64,000 nucleotides of DNA from a virus: the IMG/VR virus record IMGVR_UViG_3300037087_000760, positions 62,001-126,000 of that record; one strand, written 5' to 3'. This document shows, piece by piece, positions 55,803-64,000 of this stretch; position 1 is the stretch's first letter; the number at the start of each line of letters is the position of its first letter. The position numbers and the translations under genes are program-made. The notes below the pieces were generated by a model. The model searched no databases. It worked only from the letters and a program-made list of their open reading frames with translations, and had not been told where the DNA came from.

Positions 55803-55993
55803 TTATCGTTTAAATCACAAAATATTCCACCTATTCCAAACATACACATAGATAAAAATGATTCATATATAACCATACCTAAATCAATTGGTGTATGTGT
55901 ATGTTTTCCTAAAATAAATCGTAGGGTAATTGATATAATGAATCCCCCTACCCATCCCCCAATTATAAACCAACCCAATATTTTACTTTTCAT
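55799..55993 (-). CDS. Small membrane protein (64 aa)
   Basis: Two hydrophobic segments, ILGWFIIGGWVGGFIISI and ESFLSMCMFGIGGIF. Overlaps the Nudix gene by 4 bases. Confidence 0.75.
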   Translation of the reverse strand: MKSKILGWFIIGGWVGGFIISITLRFILGKHTHTPIDLGMVIYESFLSMCMFGIGGIFCDLNDK

Positions 55994-56562
55994 AATAATT
56001 CATGTTTTAATAAATTCATTCTATAAAGACCTACCAAAGTCTTACCATCCTCTATTCCAAGTTTTTCAATATCCTTTTCGTAGACTTTAATAACTTCAAT
56101 ATCTTCATTTTCGGTTTCTAATCCACCACCTTTTGAGATTTGTTCTGATACAGTAACATAAAACAAATACATTTTTTCGTTTGTTTTACCGGGTGTTGTG
56201 AAAAATGGAGTACATATAGGAATAATATGATCCACTTTATAACCAAGTTCTTGTTCCACTTCAGCAATCATTGTGTCCATTGGGGAAATTCCCTTATGAT
56301 CAATTAATCCAGCGGCTAATTCGATGACATCTTTTTGTGGTCCGGGTCTGTACTGCTTAGCGAAAATGTATTTATGTTCAACTTCATCATAAACAACGGC
56401 ACATACAGCATCGGGAGATACAACTTTATCTCTGGTAAAATCTTTTCCCTTATTTCTTAAAAATAAACGTTTTATTTTTAAAAAACCTTTTTTCTTTTTT
56501 CCTTCTTCGGTGATGTATCTTTCTTCAACCGTAAATAAATCTTCAGTTTTTATTATTTCCAT
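55990..56562 (-). CDS. ADP-ribose pyrophosphatase-type Nudix hydrolase (190 aa)
   Basis: Layout of the ADPRase subfamily: VCAVVYDEVEHKYIFAKQYR, PGPQKDVIELAAGLIDHKGI then MIAEVEQELGY (Nudix box with Arg of the RE pair replaced by Ala), and PGKTNEKMYLFY. ADPRases cleave ADP-ribose to AMP and ribose phosphate. The neighbours are a macro-like and an ART-like gene. Confidence 0.8.
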   Translation of the reverse strand: MEIIKTEDLFTVEERYITEEGKKKKGFLKIKRLFLRNKGKDFTRDKVVSPDAVCAVVYDEVEHKYIFAKQYRPGPQKDVIELAAGLIDHKGISPMDTMIAEVEQELGYKVDHIIPICTPFFTTPGKTNEKMYLFYVTVSEQISKGGGLETENEDIEVIKVYEKDIEKLGIEDGKTLVGLYRMNLLKHELL

Positions 56563-56563
56563 A

Positions 56564-56962
56564 TCATTTTAATTTATGCCAGAATCTTTCTGACAGTTTA
56601 ACATTTTCTAATGTTTCTACACCTTTAAATAACGGTGCTATGTCTTTTGGTTTATAACCAGCCAACCCACATCCAATTTCAGTAACGAGAAAAATCATGG
56701 TAGGATGCTCCTTTGCGAATTGTATAAATCTTTCGACAAAAGGTTTGATGTCACTGATAGGTAATGTTCTTATTTTGGAATTTTTAGTCGGGATACCATA
56801 AGTTTTTCCCTGTAATCCCTCTCCCTGACCCCATATGGCACCCCATGTAAGTGATCGTTTAGCAGCCCCTCTACTATGTTTACCAGATGTATTAGAACCA
56901 AATACAAATATCTCATTGTCTTTTAGTTCAGTAATCTCGGTTGGGATAGTTCTATTAATCAT
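56564..56962 (-). CDS. Macro-like phage protein (A1S_2505-type, 132 aa)
   Basis: EIFVFGSNTSGKHSRGAAKR, GQGEGLQGKTYGIPTKNSKI and FLVTEIGCGLAGYKPKDIAP are the conserved blocks of a phage family distantly related to macrodomains, which bind or remove ADP-ribose. Ligand not proven. Early-type promoter upstream. Confidence 0.75.
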   Translation of the reverse strand: MINRTIPTEITELKDNEIFVFGSNTSGKHSRGAAKRSLTWGAIWGQGEGLQGKTYGIPTKNSKIRTLPISDIKPFVERFIQFAKEHPTMIFLVTEIGCGLAGYKPKDIAPLFKGVETLENVKLSERFWHKLK

Positions 56963-56966
56963 GATG

Positions 56967-56997
56967 TAAAGGTAATAAAAAATATGGAATAAAAAAA
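56967..56997 (-). promoter_or_regulatory. Early-type promoter
   Basis: Minus strand: TTTTTTTATTC, 12 bases, TACCTTTA; drives the macro-like and Nudix genes. Confidence 0.6.
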
Positions 56998-58656
56998 TTA
57001 TGTAGTATATTCAGGTTCGTTTTTCTTTGTTTTTTCTCCGATATTTATGAGATATTTTACTTCTGATTCTTGGTCTACACGACCATCTTTTTTGGGTATT
57101 AAATTATTTTCTTCGAAGAAATCTTTTGTTTTCTTTTCCCCCAATAACTTTTCAGTAATGGCCCATATAAATCTAATTTTTACTTCTTTATCTTGGCTTA
57201 ATTTTGTTAATTTTGGTAAAAGTTCCTTGAAATAATCCTCGGTTGTATTTTTTTGAATGAATAAAACCCAATTTCCCTCATCTACATATCCCCAACAACC
57301 TCTATGTCCAATATCATCACCCAGATAATCCTTTTCAGTTATTTCTCTATAAATCATTTTTCCTCTTAAATCTATTAATTTATAATCGGTATCATCAACA
57401 ATCGAGGAAATTAATTCCTTGGCTTTATTTTCATCATATAAATTAAAAAGAACATTCAATACAATTTTAATAGTAGGACTGAAACCAAGATCATAAATTT
57501 TATTTACTACCTCATCACTCAATTTAGTGAATCTTAAAAATCTATTTTCTTTATCATTATCAATCAAAATATATCTGTCATATTGTTTATAAACAAATCC
57601 ATATATTTTTGAATAATCTATATTTTTTTCATTTTTTCTTTTGGATTTTAATAACCCTCTCTTAGCTTTTATTAAATCCCCGATACTACTTACTTTATAC
57701 TTAATCATTTGATCAGATAGAAGTTTTAAAATCTCATAATTTATTTCTGTTTTATATGATGATTTTCCAAGATTATGAATATCTGCGGTTAGTCCACCTA
57801 TAAAATCATAATCTGTATCTAAATAACTTGATTGGGCTTTTTGAGAAATAGTATACCTCATTTCTTTCATCTCTTTGTCAGTGATATCTTTTAATTTCTT
57901 TTCACCAAGATCAATAAATTTATCAATATACTTTCGAATGAATTTTTCAACATATTCCTTATCATCAACATTTTTATCATCAATTAGTAAAATGGTTAAA
58001 ATATTTTTCAATAAACGAAAATCAAAGGATCTCAAAGAATTACTCCAATTTTTTTGATTCTTATTTGGTTTAGTTTTAGGTGGATTGTAATCGTTAATAG
58101 AAATCCAATTTTTACCATAATTTAAATCTTTTTGATTGGTAAATACTCTAATTTTTTTAAGTAAGGGGTTTTTTATTTTTTTAATTTCGAGAACTTTTAA
58201 CATTACATAATCAGCATTCTCTTTTTGCCATTCTTCCCAACTGATAGGAACTATTATATCAATGTTTTTAATATATTTATCGAGATCTTCCAAATAAGGA
58301 TTATTACTAAAAATCCTATCTTCATATTCATCAGATTCACTTCTTTGTTTATCTGTAACATTTGGCCAAGCCCAATAATCAAGAGATTTTCCACTATATT
58401 TAGTTTTTAATTGTTGACCATCAAACTCTATTACTACATCAGCATTTTTACTATACCCGAATTTACTATGTTTAGTTCTACTTAATGATAAAAAATATGG
58501 TTTCTTACTATAAACATCAGATCCAGTACCCATTGAAGTACTCATTAGTATTTTTCCATTTTTTAGAATACTAAGTAAAGCGGAAAAACTGGTTCTGTGA
58601 TAAACTACATCTGTAATATTAGATTCATTCAAAAATTGGTCAAATTTTGTTATCAT
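56998..58656 (-). CDS. ART-like protein with capsid-targeting-like N terminus (552 aa)
   Basis: MITKFDQFLNESNITDVVYH: leader with an LNE site followed at once by the ART strand VVYHRTSFSALLSILKNG, then FLSLSRTKHSKFGYSKNADV (second ART element) and VVIEFDGQQL. The C-terminal 350 residues are helical and unassigned. Late-type AATATATAAAT upstream, and NAD-metabolism genes follow on the same strand. Proposed injected effector, as T4 Alt (inference). Confidence 0.75.
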   Translation of the reverse strand: MITKFDQFLNESNITDVVYHRTSFSALLSILKNGKILMSTSMGTGSDVYSKKPYFLSLSRTKHSKFGYSKNADVVIEFDGQQLKTKYSGKSLDYWAWPNVTDKQRSESDEYEDRIFSNNPYLEDLDKYIKNIDIIVPISWEEWQKENADYVMLKVLEIKKIKNPLLKKIRVFTNQKDLNYGKNWISINDYNPPKTKPNKNQKNWSNSLRSFDFRLLKNILTILLIDDKNVDDKEYVEKFIRKYIDKFIDLGEKKLKDITDKEMKEMRYTISQKAQSSYLDTDYDFIGGLTADIHNLGKSSYKTEINYEILKLLSDQMIKYKVSSIGDLIKAKRGLLKSKRKNEKNIDYSKIYGFVYKQYDRYILIDNDKENRFLRFTKLSDEVVNKIYDLGFSPTIKIVLNVLFNLYDENKAKELISSIVDDTDYKLIDLRGKMIYREITEKDYLGDDIGHRGCWGYVDEGNWVLFIQKNTTEDYFKELLPKLTKLSQDKEVKIRFIWAITEKLLGEKKTKDFFEENNLIPKKDGRVDQESEVKYLINIGEKTKKNEPEYTT

Positions 58657-58671
58657 ATATTTATATATTAA

Positions 58672-58703
58672 TTTTTTTATTAGGTGAAAATGTAGTACCT
58701 TTG
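58672..58703 (+). promoter_or_regulatory. Early-type promoter
   Basis: TTTTTTTATTAG, 12 bases, TACCTTTG; divergent from the late-type promoter of the ART gene. Confidence 0.65.
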
Positions 58704-58729
58704 TATTGTCAAATTAAAAGGAAACTTAT

Positions 58730-59008
58730 ATGAACAAGTTATCAGAAAGAAACAAGTTATTATTGTTACAGGGTTCAAAACAATCAGGAACAATGGTTGG
58801 TGGTTTTTCGTATGTCGAAGAACAATTATACTGTGATGAAGCCCATGAACTTCTTGAATTCTGTAAATGGGTTGATAAAGAAATCGGTGGAGTTGGTTCG
58901 GCAAATATTGACATACTGTTCCGAGCATTCAAATATCCTGAGAACAAACAGTATCAAACTGAAGCCTTAGTTGTCAAGAATCGTATAGCTGAAATTCGGA
59001 GATACTAA
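58730..59008 (+). CDS. Hypothetical protein (92 aa)
   Basis: MNKLSERNKLLLLQGSKQSG; single gene between a promoter and a terminator. Helical. Function unknown. Confidence 0.75.
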   Translation: MNKLSERNKLLLLQGSKQSGTMVGGFSYVEEQLYCDEAHELLEFCKWVDKEIGGVGSANIDILFRAFKYPENKQYQTEALVVKNRIAEIRRY

Positions 59009-59028
59009 AGAAAATTATCATAAAAACA

Positions 59029-59058
59029 AAAAAGGTGGTTGAGAGACCACCTTTTTTG
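59029..59058. terminator. Bidirectional intrinsic terminator
   Basis: AAAAAAGGTGGT, TGAGAG, ACCACCTTTTTT: a perfect 12-base inverted repeat. Confidence 0.85.
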
Positions 59059-59198
59059 TTTTATTCTACATCAACACCACGATACAAGGATATCCACCTT
59101 ATTAGAAGTTAGTTTTTTCTTCTATATTAATTTTTCAAACAAAATATTAACAGGTTTGTATAATAACCATTATTAACTTAAAAAATAATAGCCTATGA

Positions 59199-62100
59199 AT
59201 GATAAAAAGAGTTGCAAACTGTGGAGATATCCATATACCGAAAAAACTTGACAGACATTCAGAATATAGAGAAGTCTTTGAAAATTTTTACCAAAAACTT
59301 AAAGAACAAAAACCAGATAGAATCGTCATCACTGGTGACTTATATAACGATTTTATAGATCTTGAAAATGAAGCCCTTATCCTTGTCGGAGAATTCCTTA
59401 CTAAGTTAGCTTCTATCTCGAAAGTCATAATTATCAAAGGAAATCATGATGTTAGAAAGAAAAATCGTAATCGTGTAGATACGATTGAAACAGCGGTTAC
59501 TATGTTAAGTAACCCCAGCATCACCTATTACAAAAAATCAGGATTTTATCCTGATGAAAATGTAGTTTGGGTAGTATGGGATTATCTTGATAAGATAAAT
59601 CCTTGGAAAGCTTTTCCGACAAAGAAAGATCCTGATTTAATTTATATTGACCTTTATCATAATCCTATAATTGATGTTAAGCTTTGTAATGGTTTTATAT
59701 TTCCTAAGAAGAGTGTACCCAATATAACCGATTTAAAGGGTGATATCTCTATGTTGAGTGATATTCACTTACATCAATCTTTTGTTAAGGGAACAAAAGC
59801 CTATACATCAAGTATGATTCAACAACATTTCGGAGAATCATCATCTCCAAAAGAACATGGTTATCTTTTATGGAATATACCTAATAAATCTTTTGAGTTT
59901 ATTCCAATTCCAAATAATTATGCTTTTGTAAATTTCAAACTTACTTCACCTATCGATTATGATAATCTACAAATGTCAAATCCAGATGTAGTTCAAAATA
60001 ATAAATTCAGAGTTATCTGGACTGATTATTCATCTAATATAAATCGAGAAAATGAATTCAAAATAAAGAAATATTTAAGAGATAAATATTCAGCGTTTAA
60101 TGTAGAAGATATTCGATTCCAGAAATTTCCATTTCATACTAAGATAGAAGATTCAAAATTAATTTCTGAAATCATCAATATCAATGATAAACAGGTTCAA
60201 CAAGATGTTATTCGTGAATACTTAACCATCAATCATTATGATGAGAAATTTATTGAAGAAATTATAAAAATTGATGATATTATTAATGGTAGAATTGTAA
60301 CAAACGAAGCCACTAATATTGTTTGGAATATAGATAAAATAACATTCAGTAATTTCAAATCTTATGGAGATGATAATGTTCTTGATTTACACGACACAAA
60401 CGGATTGATTCAGATTAATGGTATTAATCAATATGGAAAAACTACCATTCTTGATGTTATTTGTTATGCTTTATATGGTAAAACAATAGCCACTACTAAA
60501 AGAGAAAAGAACGGAGAAAATCGTTATATTAATAACAAACGAGATTTGAATTTTTGTGAGGCTACCGTAATAATTGATATCAACGGTGAAAAATTTTGTA
60601 TTAAAAGAAGAACAGATAGAGAAGTAAATTCTCGTGGGGAAATTACTAAATGTTCAACAGTTGTTAATTATCATGAGGGTGATCACATTTCACAAGATCC
60701 AGAAGATAGTTCAAATAAAAATGATGAAACTGCTAAAAGAACTCAGAAGTTAATTCAGGAAGTATTGGGTGATTTTGATGACTTTGTGAGATTGGCACTT
60801 ACCAACGCTGACAATTTAAATCAATTATTATCAATTGAAAGAAGTGTATTCATTGATAGTGTGGTTAAGGATGCTGGATATGAAATTTTTGAAAAGAAAC
60901 TTATCGAATTTAAAAATTACAAAAAAGAATTAAATCTTGAAAAAATAGTTTTAGATCCAGTTTCAGTTGATGAACAAATCAGGGATCAACAAGAAAAAAT
61001 TCAAGGGTCTGAGAATGAGGAATATGAAATAAACCAAAGTATAACTGAAGTTGAAGAAAGAATAACCAAAGGTCTTGCTATTCAGGAAAAACTCACTTTA
61101 AAAGTTCATAAAATAGATGATGATATTATGAATTTGAATGTTGAAAATGTAAATTATGATATTGAAACAGACAAGAAAAAAACAACAGAGAATAATGAAA
61201 CCATAAAGAGTTATAAAGAAATAATAGATGGTTTACCAAGTGAATTTGATTATAGAAAATTCAATGATGATGTAGAAAATAAATCCAAGTTTGAAAAAGA
61301 ACATCACAAGAAAGAACTGGAGAATGTTGAATGGGGTAGAAAGATGGATGAAAACAACTTCAATATTGATAATGTAGATGTTAAAATAGAAATGGTTAAA
61401 ACAAAGGTAATAAATGAGAAGAAAAATGAAATCAGTAAATTAACCAATTCTATAAATACAGAAAGAAATAAGATAAGTAGTATTGTTAATGAAAAAATAA
61501 GAGAAATTGATAAAAAGGTCACAAAGATATACAATGAAATAGGAAAATTGGATAATGAACTTTCACAATTAAAATCTGATGGGATTAAAATTTCAGGCGA
61601 AATCAAATCTTTTGAAAATGCTAAAAATGGAGATAAGGAAAATTGTCCTACCTGTGGCCGTCCTATGGAAGATTGTGATGAAAATCATCTCAACAAACTT
61701 ATCGAAGAAAAAAGAAAGAAATTTCAAGAAATTTCAGAAGAAGCAAAACCAAAATTAACCAAAAAGAAAGAACTTCTAATAGAAGTTGATACATTAAATA
61801 ATTCCAAAAATGATCTATCATCTGATTATTATTTAAAAGAAAACATCATAGAGGTTAAATTGGTATATCAAAATATTGATACTATTGGTGTCCAGATAAA
61901 GAAGATTGAAGAAGAAATTGATAATTTCGACATTAATGAGATTAAAGATGATGTTGATAAAATCATGTTGGATAAAGAAAAGGCTGAGAAAGAAAATAGG
62001 GAATATAAGGATATCATCAACGAAAACACCGTTATTATAAGAAAATTAAAAGTGGACATTGATGAATTGGAGAAAGTTATTGCTGAAAAGAATCTCATTA

Positions 62101-62888
62101 AAAAGGGATTAGAAAAAAGGAAAGATTATATAATTAAAATGAATAAACTTTCTCAAGATAACAATACTCTGGAAAAGGCCATACAAAAGAACGAAACTTT
62201 ATTAATAGACTACAACAAAAATCTTAAAAAAATTGAAGAAAACAAAGAAACGAATAGTAAAATTGAGCAATCAAGAGTCATTCTTAAACAAATGAACGAT
62301 AAGAAGAAAGATCTGATAGATAAGAAGATTGTTATTACTAATATGATCACTTTACATCGTAAAACCATAGAAGATATGAGAGAAAGATTGAAGAAATATC
62401 AGGAACAGGTATTAAGGGAAGAAATTCATAATGTTTATATCAGTATAATGAGCCGTACAGGATTACCCACTTATTTATTAAAGAAAAATATAGACTTACT
62501 AAATGGGGAACTCTCAACTTTATTATCTAATACCAATTTTGATATGTTCTTTGACGATGAATTAAATTATAAATTAGAACATAATGGATTACCGGGTATT
62601 CAGAACGCTATTGAATCATCTGGTATGGAAAGGACATTCGCTGCCCTTGTTTTGAAAGTCGTTCTAAGGACAATTAACTTCAGATCTAAACCAGCATTCA
62701 TTTTCTTAGATGAAGTGATAAATAGATTATATGGAGAATCTGTTGATAAGTTCGTTGAACTATTAAATGTTATTAAGGAAAAAATTGATAAGATCGTAAT
62801 CATTGAACACAATAATGAAATCATGGCTGATATGATTATTGATGTGAAAAAGGATAAAAACGGAATTTCAAGTTTTGAAATAATTTAA
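59199..62888 (+). CDS. Fused SbcD-SbcC (Mre11-Rad50, T4 gp47-gp46 type) protein (1229 aa)
   Basis: Residues 1-350: metallophosphoesterase with GDIHIPKKLDRH, VITGDLYND, IKGNHDVRKK and LSDIHLHQ. From about 370: Rad50 ATPase with FSNFKSYGDD and the Walker A GINQYGKTTI; long coiled coils broken by the zinc hook CPTCGRP (about residue 815); signature ESSGMERTFAALVL; Walker B AFIFLDEVINRLYG; EHNNE. In T4 and bacteria these are two genes. The complex resects DNA ends for recombination-dependent replication. Confidence 0.93.
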   Translation: MIKRVANCGDIHIPKKLDRHSEYREVFENFYQKLKEQKPDRIVITGDLYNDFIDLENEALILVGEFLTKLASISKVIIIKGNHDVRKKNRNRVDTIETAVTMLSNPSITYYKKSGFYPDENVVWVVWDYLDKINPWKAFPTKKDPDLIYIDLYHNPIIDVKLCNGFIFPKKSVPNITDLKGDISMLSDIHLHQSFVKGTKAYTSSMIQQHFGESSSPKEHGYLLWNIPNKSFEFIPIPNNYAFVNFKLTSPIDYDNLQMSNPDVVQNNKFRVIWTDYSSNINRENEFKIKKYLRDKYSAFNVEDIRFQKFPFHTKIEDSKLISEIININDKQVQQDVIREYLTINHYDEKFIEEIIKIDDIINGRIVTNEATNIVWNIDKITFSNFKSYGDDNVLDLHDTNGLIQINGINQYGKTTILDVICYALYGKTIATTKREKNGENRYINNKRDLNFCEATVIIDINGEKFCIKRRTDREVNSRGEITKCSTVVNYHEGDHISQDPEDSSNKNDETAKRTQKLIQEVLGDFDDFVRLALTNADNLNQLLSIERSVFIDSVVKDAGYEIFEKKLIEFKNYKKELNLEKIVLDPVSVDEQIRDQQEKIQGSENEEYEINQSITEVEERITKGLAIQEKLTLKVHKIDDDIMNLNVENVNYDIETDKKKTTENNETIKSYKEIIDGLPSEFDYRKFNDDVENKSKFEKEHHKKELENVEWGRKMDENNFNIDNVDVKIEMVKTKVINEKKNEISKLTNSINTERNKISSIVNEKIREIDKKVTKIYNEIGKLDNELSQLKSDGIKISGEIKSFENAKNGDKENCPTCGRPMEDCDENHLNKLIEEKRKKFQEISEEAKPKLTKKKELLIEVDTLNNSKNDLSSDYYLKENIIEVKLVYQNIDTIGVQIKKIEEEIDNFDINEIKDDVDKIMLDKEKAEKENREYKDIINENTVIIRKLKVDIDELEKVIAEKNLIKKGLEKRKDYIIKMNKLSQDNNTLEKAIQKNETLLIDYNKNLKKIEENKETNSKIEQSRVILKQMNDKKKDLIDKKIVITNMITLHRKTIEDMRERLKKYQEQVLREEIHNVYISIMSRTGLPTYLLKKNIDLLNGELSTLLSNTNFDMFFDDELNYKLEHNGLPGIQNAIESSGMERTFAALVLKVVLRTINFRSKPAFIFLDEVINRLYGESVDKFVELLNVIKEKIDKIVIIEHNNEIMADMIIDVKKDKNGISSFEII

Positions 62889-62918
62889 TATATACAATAG
62901 AAAACAATAAATTATTTT

Positions 62919-63668
62919 ATGAAAAATTTTTGGTACAGACTCAGATTTTTATGGTTCGCTTATTTGACGAATTATTTTTATCAAGATCATTATCTATTAG
63001 GAACGACTAATCCAACACTTCTTGATGAAAAATTTCCTGATAATAAATATACTTACACTTGGGATAGACCGAGTTGGTCAACTTGGAATAATATAATTTT
63101 TAAAAATTCTCAGGTTAAACTCATTAATAATGAAGTTATCATGACAACAGATCATAATAATGTCCCAAATGAGCCAGCCATTATGAGTGGGGAAATAACC
63201 TCTGCTAATTTCTTAAATAGAACATATGGATATTATGAAGTAAATATGAAGCCTTGTGGATCATGGGATGCTACATGGCTTTTTCAGAGTGCTAATATTC
63301 CAGTAGGTATGGAACATTTTGAGATTGATTTCTCAGAATTCGAATGTGATACAGATAGTGCTTTTACTTGTACGATTTGGACTTATGGTATAGACGGAAA
63401 AGGAATAAATGGTAAAACCTCAGAAATAATAGCATCAAAGCGTTTTCAAGCAAAAAAGAATCTAACAAATAACTATCATATCTTTGGTTGTGATTGGCAA
63501 TCGGGATATGTCGCTATTTATTTGGATAATAAATTACTTTGGAAATATACTGGAAAAAAGATACCTAATACAAATATGTTTTTATGGGCTAATAACTCAT
63601 ATAAAGGTGGATCATTACCATCCTCTAATAGTACAAGAGCATTAAGAGTTAGTGAAAATAAATATTAA
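62919..63668 (+). CDS. Glycoside hydrolase family 16-like protein (249 aa)
   Basis: GYYEVNMKPCGSWDATWLFQ, then HFEIDFSEFECD with the ExDxxE catalytic triad of GH16 (EIDFSE), and YHIFGCDWQSGYVAIYLDN, the usual last strands. GH16 enzymes cut beta-glucans, agar or carrageenan, consistent with a virion depolymerase on a marine or soil bacteroidote. The N terminus (MKNFWYRLRFLWFAYLTNYF) is hydrophobic with basic residues. Late-type AATATATAC upstream. Confidence 0.8.
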   Translation: MKNFWYRLRFLWFAYLTNYFYQDHYLLGTTNPTLLDEKFPDNKYTYTWDRPSWSTWNNIIFKNSQVKLINNEVIMTTDHNNVPNEPAIMSGEITSANFLNRTYGYYEVNMKPCGSWDATWLFQSANIPVGMEHFEIDFSEFECDTDSAFTCTIWTYGIDGKGINGKTSEIIASKRFQAKKNLTNNYHIFGCDWQSGYVAIYLDNKLLWKYTGKKIPNTNMFLWANNSYKGGSLPSSNSTRALRVSENKY

Positions 63669-63669
63669 A

Positions 63670-63864
63670 ATGAAAGATTTACTTACTAAAATTAATGAAG
63701 CTGCCAACTATATAGCTAAACATGAAAGGACAACAGGAGCCAATTATGTTGTGGTAAGTCCTAAGGTAGCTGATGCTTTTGAAGAAATCAAAATCATTCA
63801 AGATGCAAAAAATATCAATCAGGAAAGGTTCGAAAAATTAAAGAAAATATTAGATGAAGATTGA
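63670..63864 (+). CDS. Small protein (64 aa)
   Basis: MKDLLTKINEAANYIAKHER then GANYVVVSPKVADAFEEI, a phrase like one in major capsid proteins (VVSPxVA), although the protein is far too short. Overlaps the next gene. Could be a fragment or a small head protein. Confidence 0.6.
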   Translation: MKDLLTKINEAANYIAKHERTTGANYVVVSPKVADAFEEIKIIQDAKNINQERFEKLKKILDED

Positions 63865-64000
63865 TATAACATACAATCCATATGAAACTGGAAGTACATT
63901 AGTTAAAGTAGCACCTGATTTTCAAATCATTTCTACATTACAGAGAACGAATATCCAAGATCTATTGAAAGTTTATGATATGGATATTGTGAAAGAACTT
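63854..64000 (+). CDS. Hypothetical protein, N-terminal part only
   Basis: ATG at 63854 (MKIDITYNPYETGSTLVKVA) overlaps the previous stop and the frame stays open to the right edge (49 codons). No family recognised. Confidence 0.7.
   Translation, partial: MKIDITYNPYETGSTLVKVAPDFQIISTLQRTNIQDLLKVYDMDIVKEL

Overview
The window is a piece of a large, AT-rich tailed-phage genome (jumbo-phage style). Evidence for phage: closely packed genes in long same-strand runs with many 1-4 base ATGA overlaps, a large tRNA complement (about 45 tRNA or tRNA-like genes, none with a fully encoded CCA), a terminase-like protein, a fused Mre11/Rad50-type recombination protein, and many small orphan genes. There is no rRNA, no ribosomal protein gene and no integrase. 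A host in the Bacteroidota (flavobacteria-like) is inferred from a recurring promoter, TTTTTTATTC, 12 bases, TAnnTTTG, whose second half is the -7 element known for that phylum.

Layout. 1-7.8 kb (minus): Thg1-type tRNA guanylyltransferase, an RF1-like release factor interrupted by an in-frame TGA, a gene lacking a normal start, a cyclotransferase-like protein, DUF1289 and a Nudix hydrolase. 7.8-11.5 kb (minus): first tRNA array, containing a circularly permuted tRNA-like gene and a structured RNA. 11.8-19.4 kb (minus): split ABC ATPase, DUF4419, many unknowns, a VWA protein. 19.6-26.9 kb: sugar (heptose-type) kinase, degenerate terminase ATPase, ADP-ribosyltransferase-like (ART) protein, metallopeptidase-like and HAD proteins, then a structured noncoding transcript. 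26.9-30.8 kb (plus): second tRNA array with interrupted, permuted and enlarged tRNA genes and an ART gene. 31-36.5 kb: two radical SAM proteins, an HD hydrolase, capsid-targeted small proteins, a glycosyltransferase-like protein, HNH. 36.5-39.7 kb: a noncoding transcript carrying two copies of a 23-base hairpin motif, then a Ro60 (TROVE) gene and a GIY-YIG homing endonuclease. 39.8-49 kb: SmpB, HD hydrolase, lytic transglycosylase, ART, DnaJ. 49-59 kb: M16 peptidase, ADP-ribose Nudix, macro-like protein and ART next to each other. 59.2-64 kb: SbcD-SbcC fusion, GH16-like protein, right-edge partial gene.

Three themes stand out. (1) RNA and translation quality control: Thg1, a release factor, SmpB, tRNAs, and Ro60 with candidate Y RNAs, whose signature hairpin also occurs inside tRNA genes. 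(2) An injected-effector set: about ten genes start with a short peptide like the capsid-targeting sequence of T4 internal head proteins, several lead into ART domains, and most are preceded by an AATATATA late-type promoter. (3) ADP-ribose chemistry: at least five ART-like proteins plus Nudix and macro-like proteins. Four genes look broken (in-frame stop, frameshifts, split ATPase); real regulation and sequence error both remain possible.
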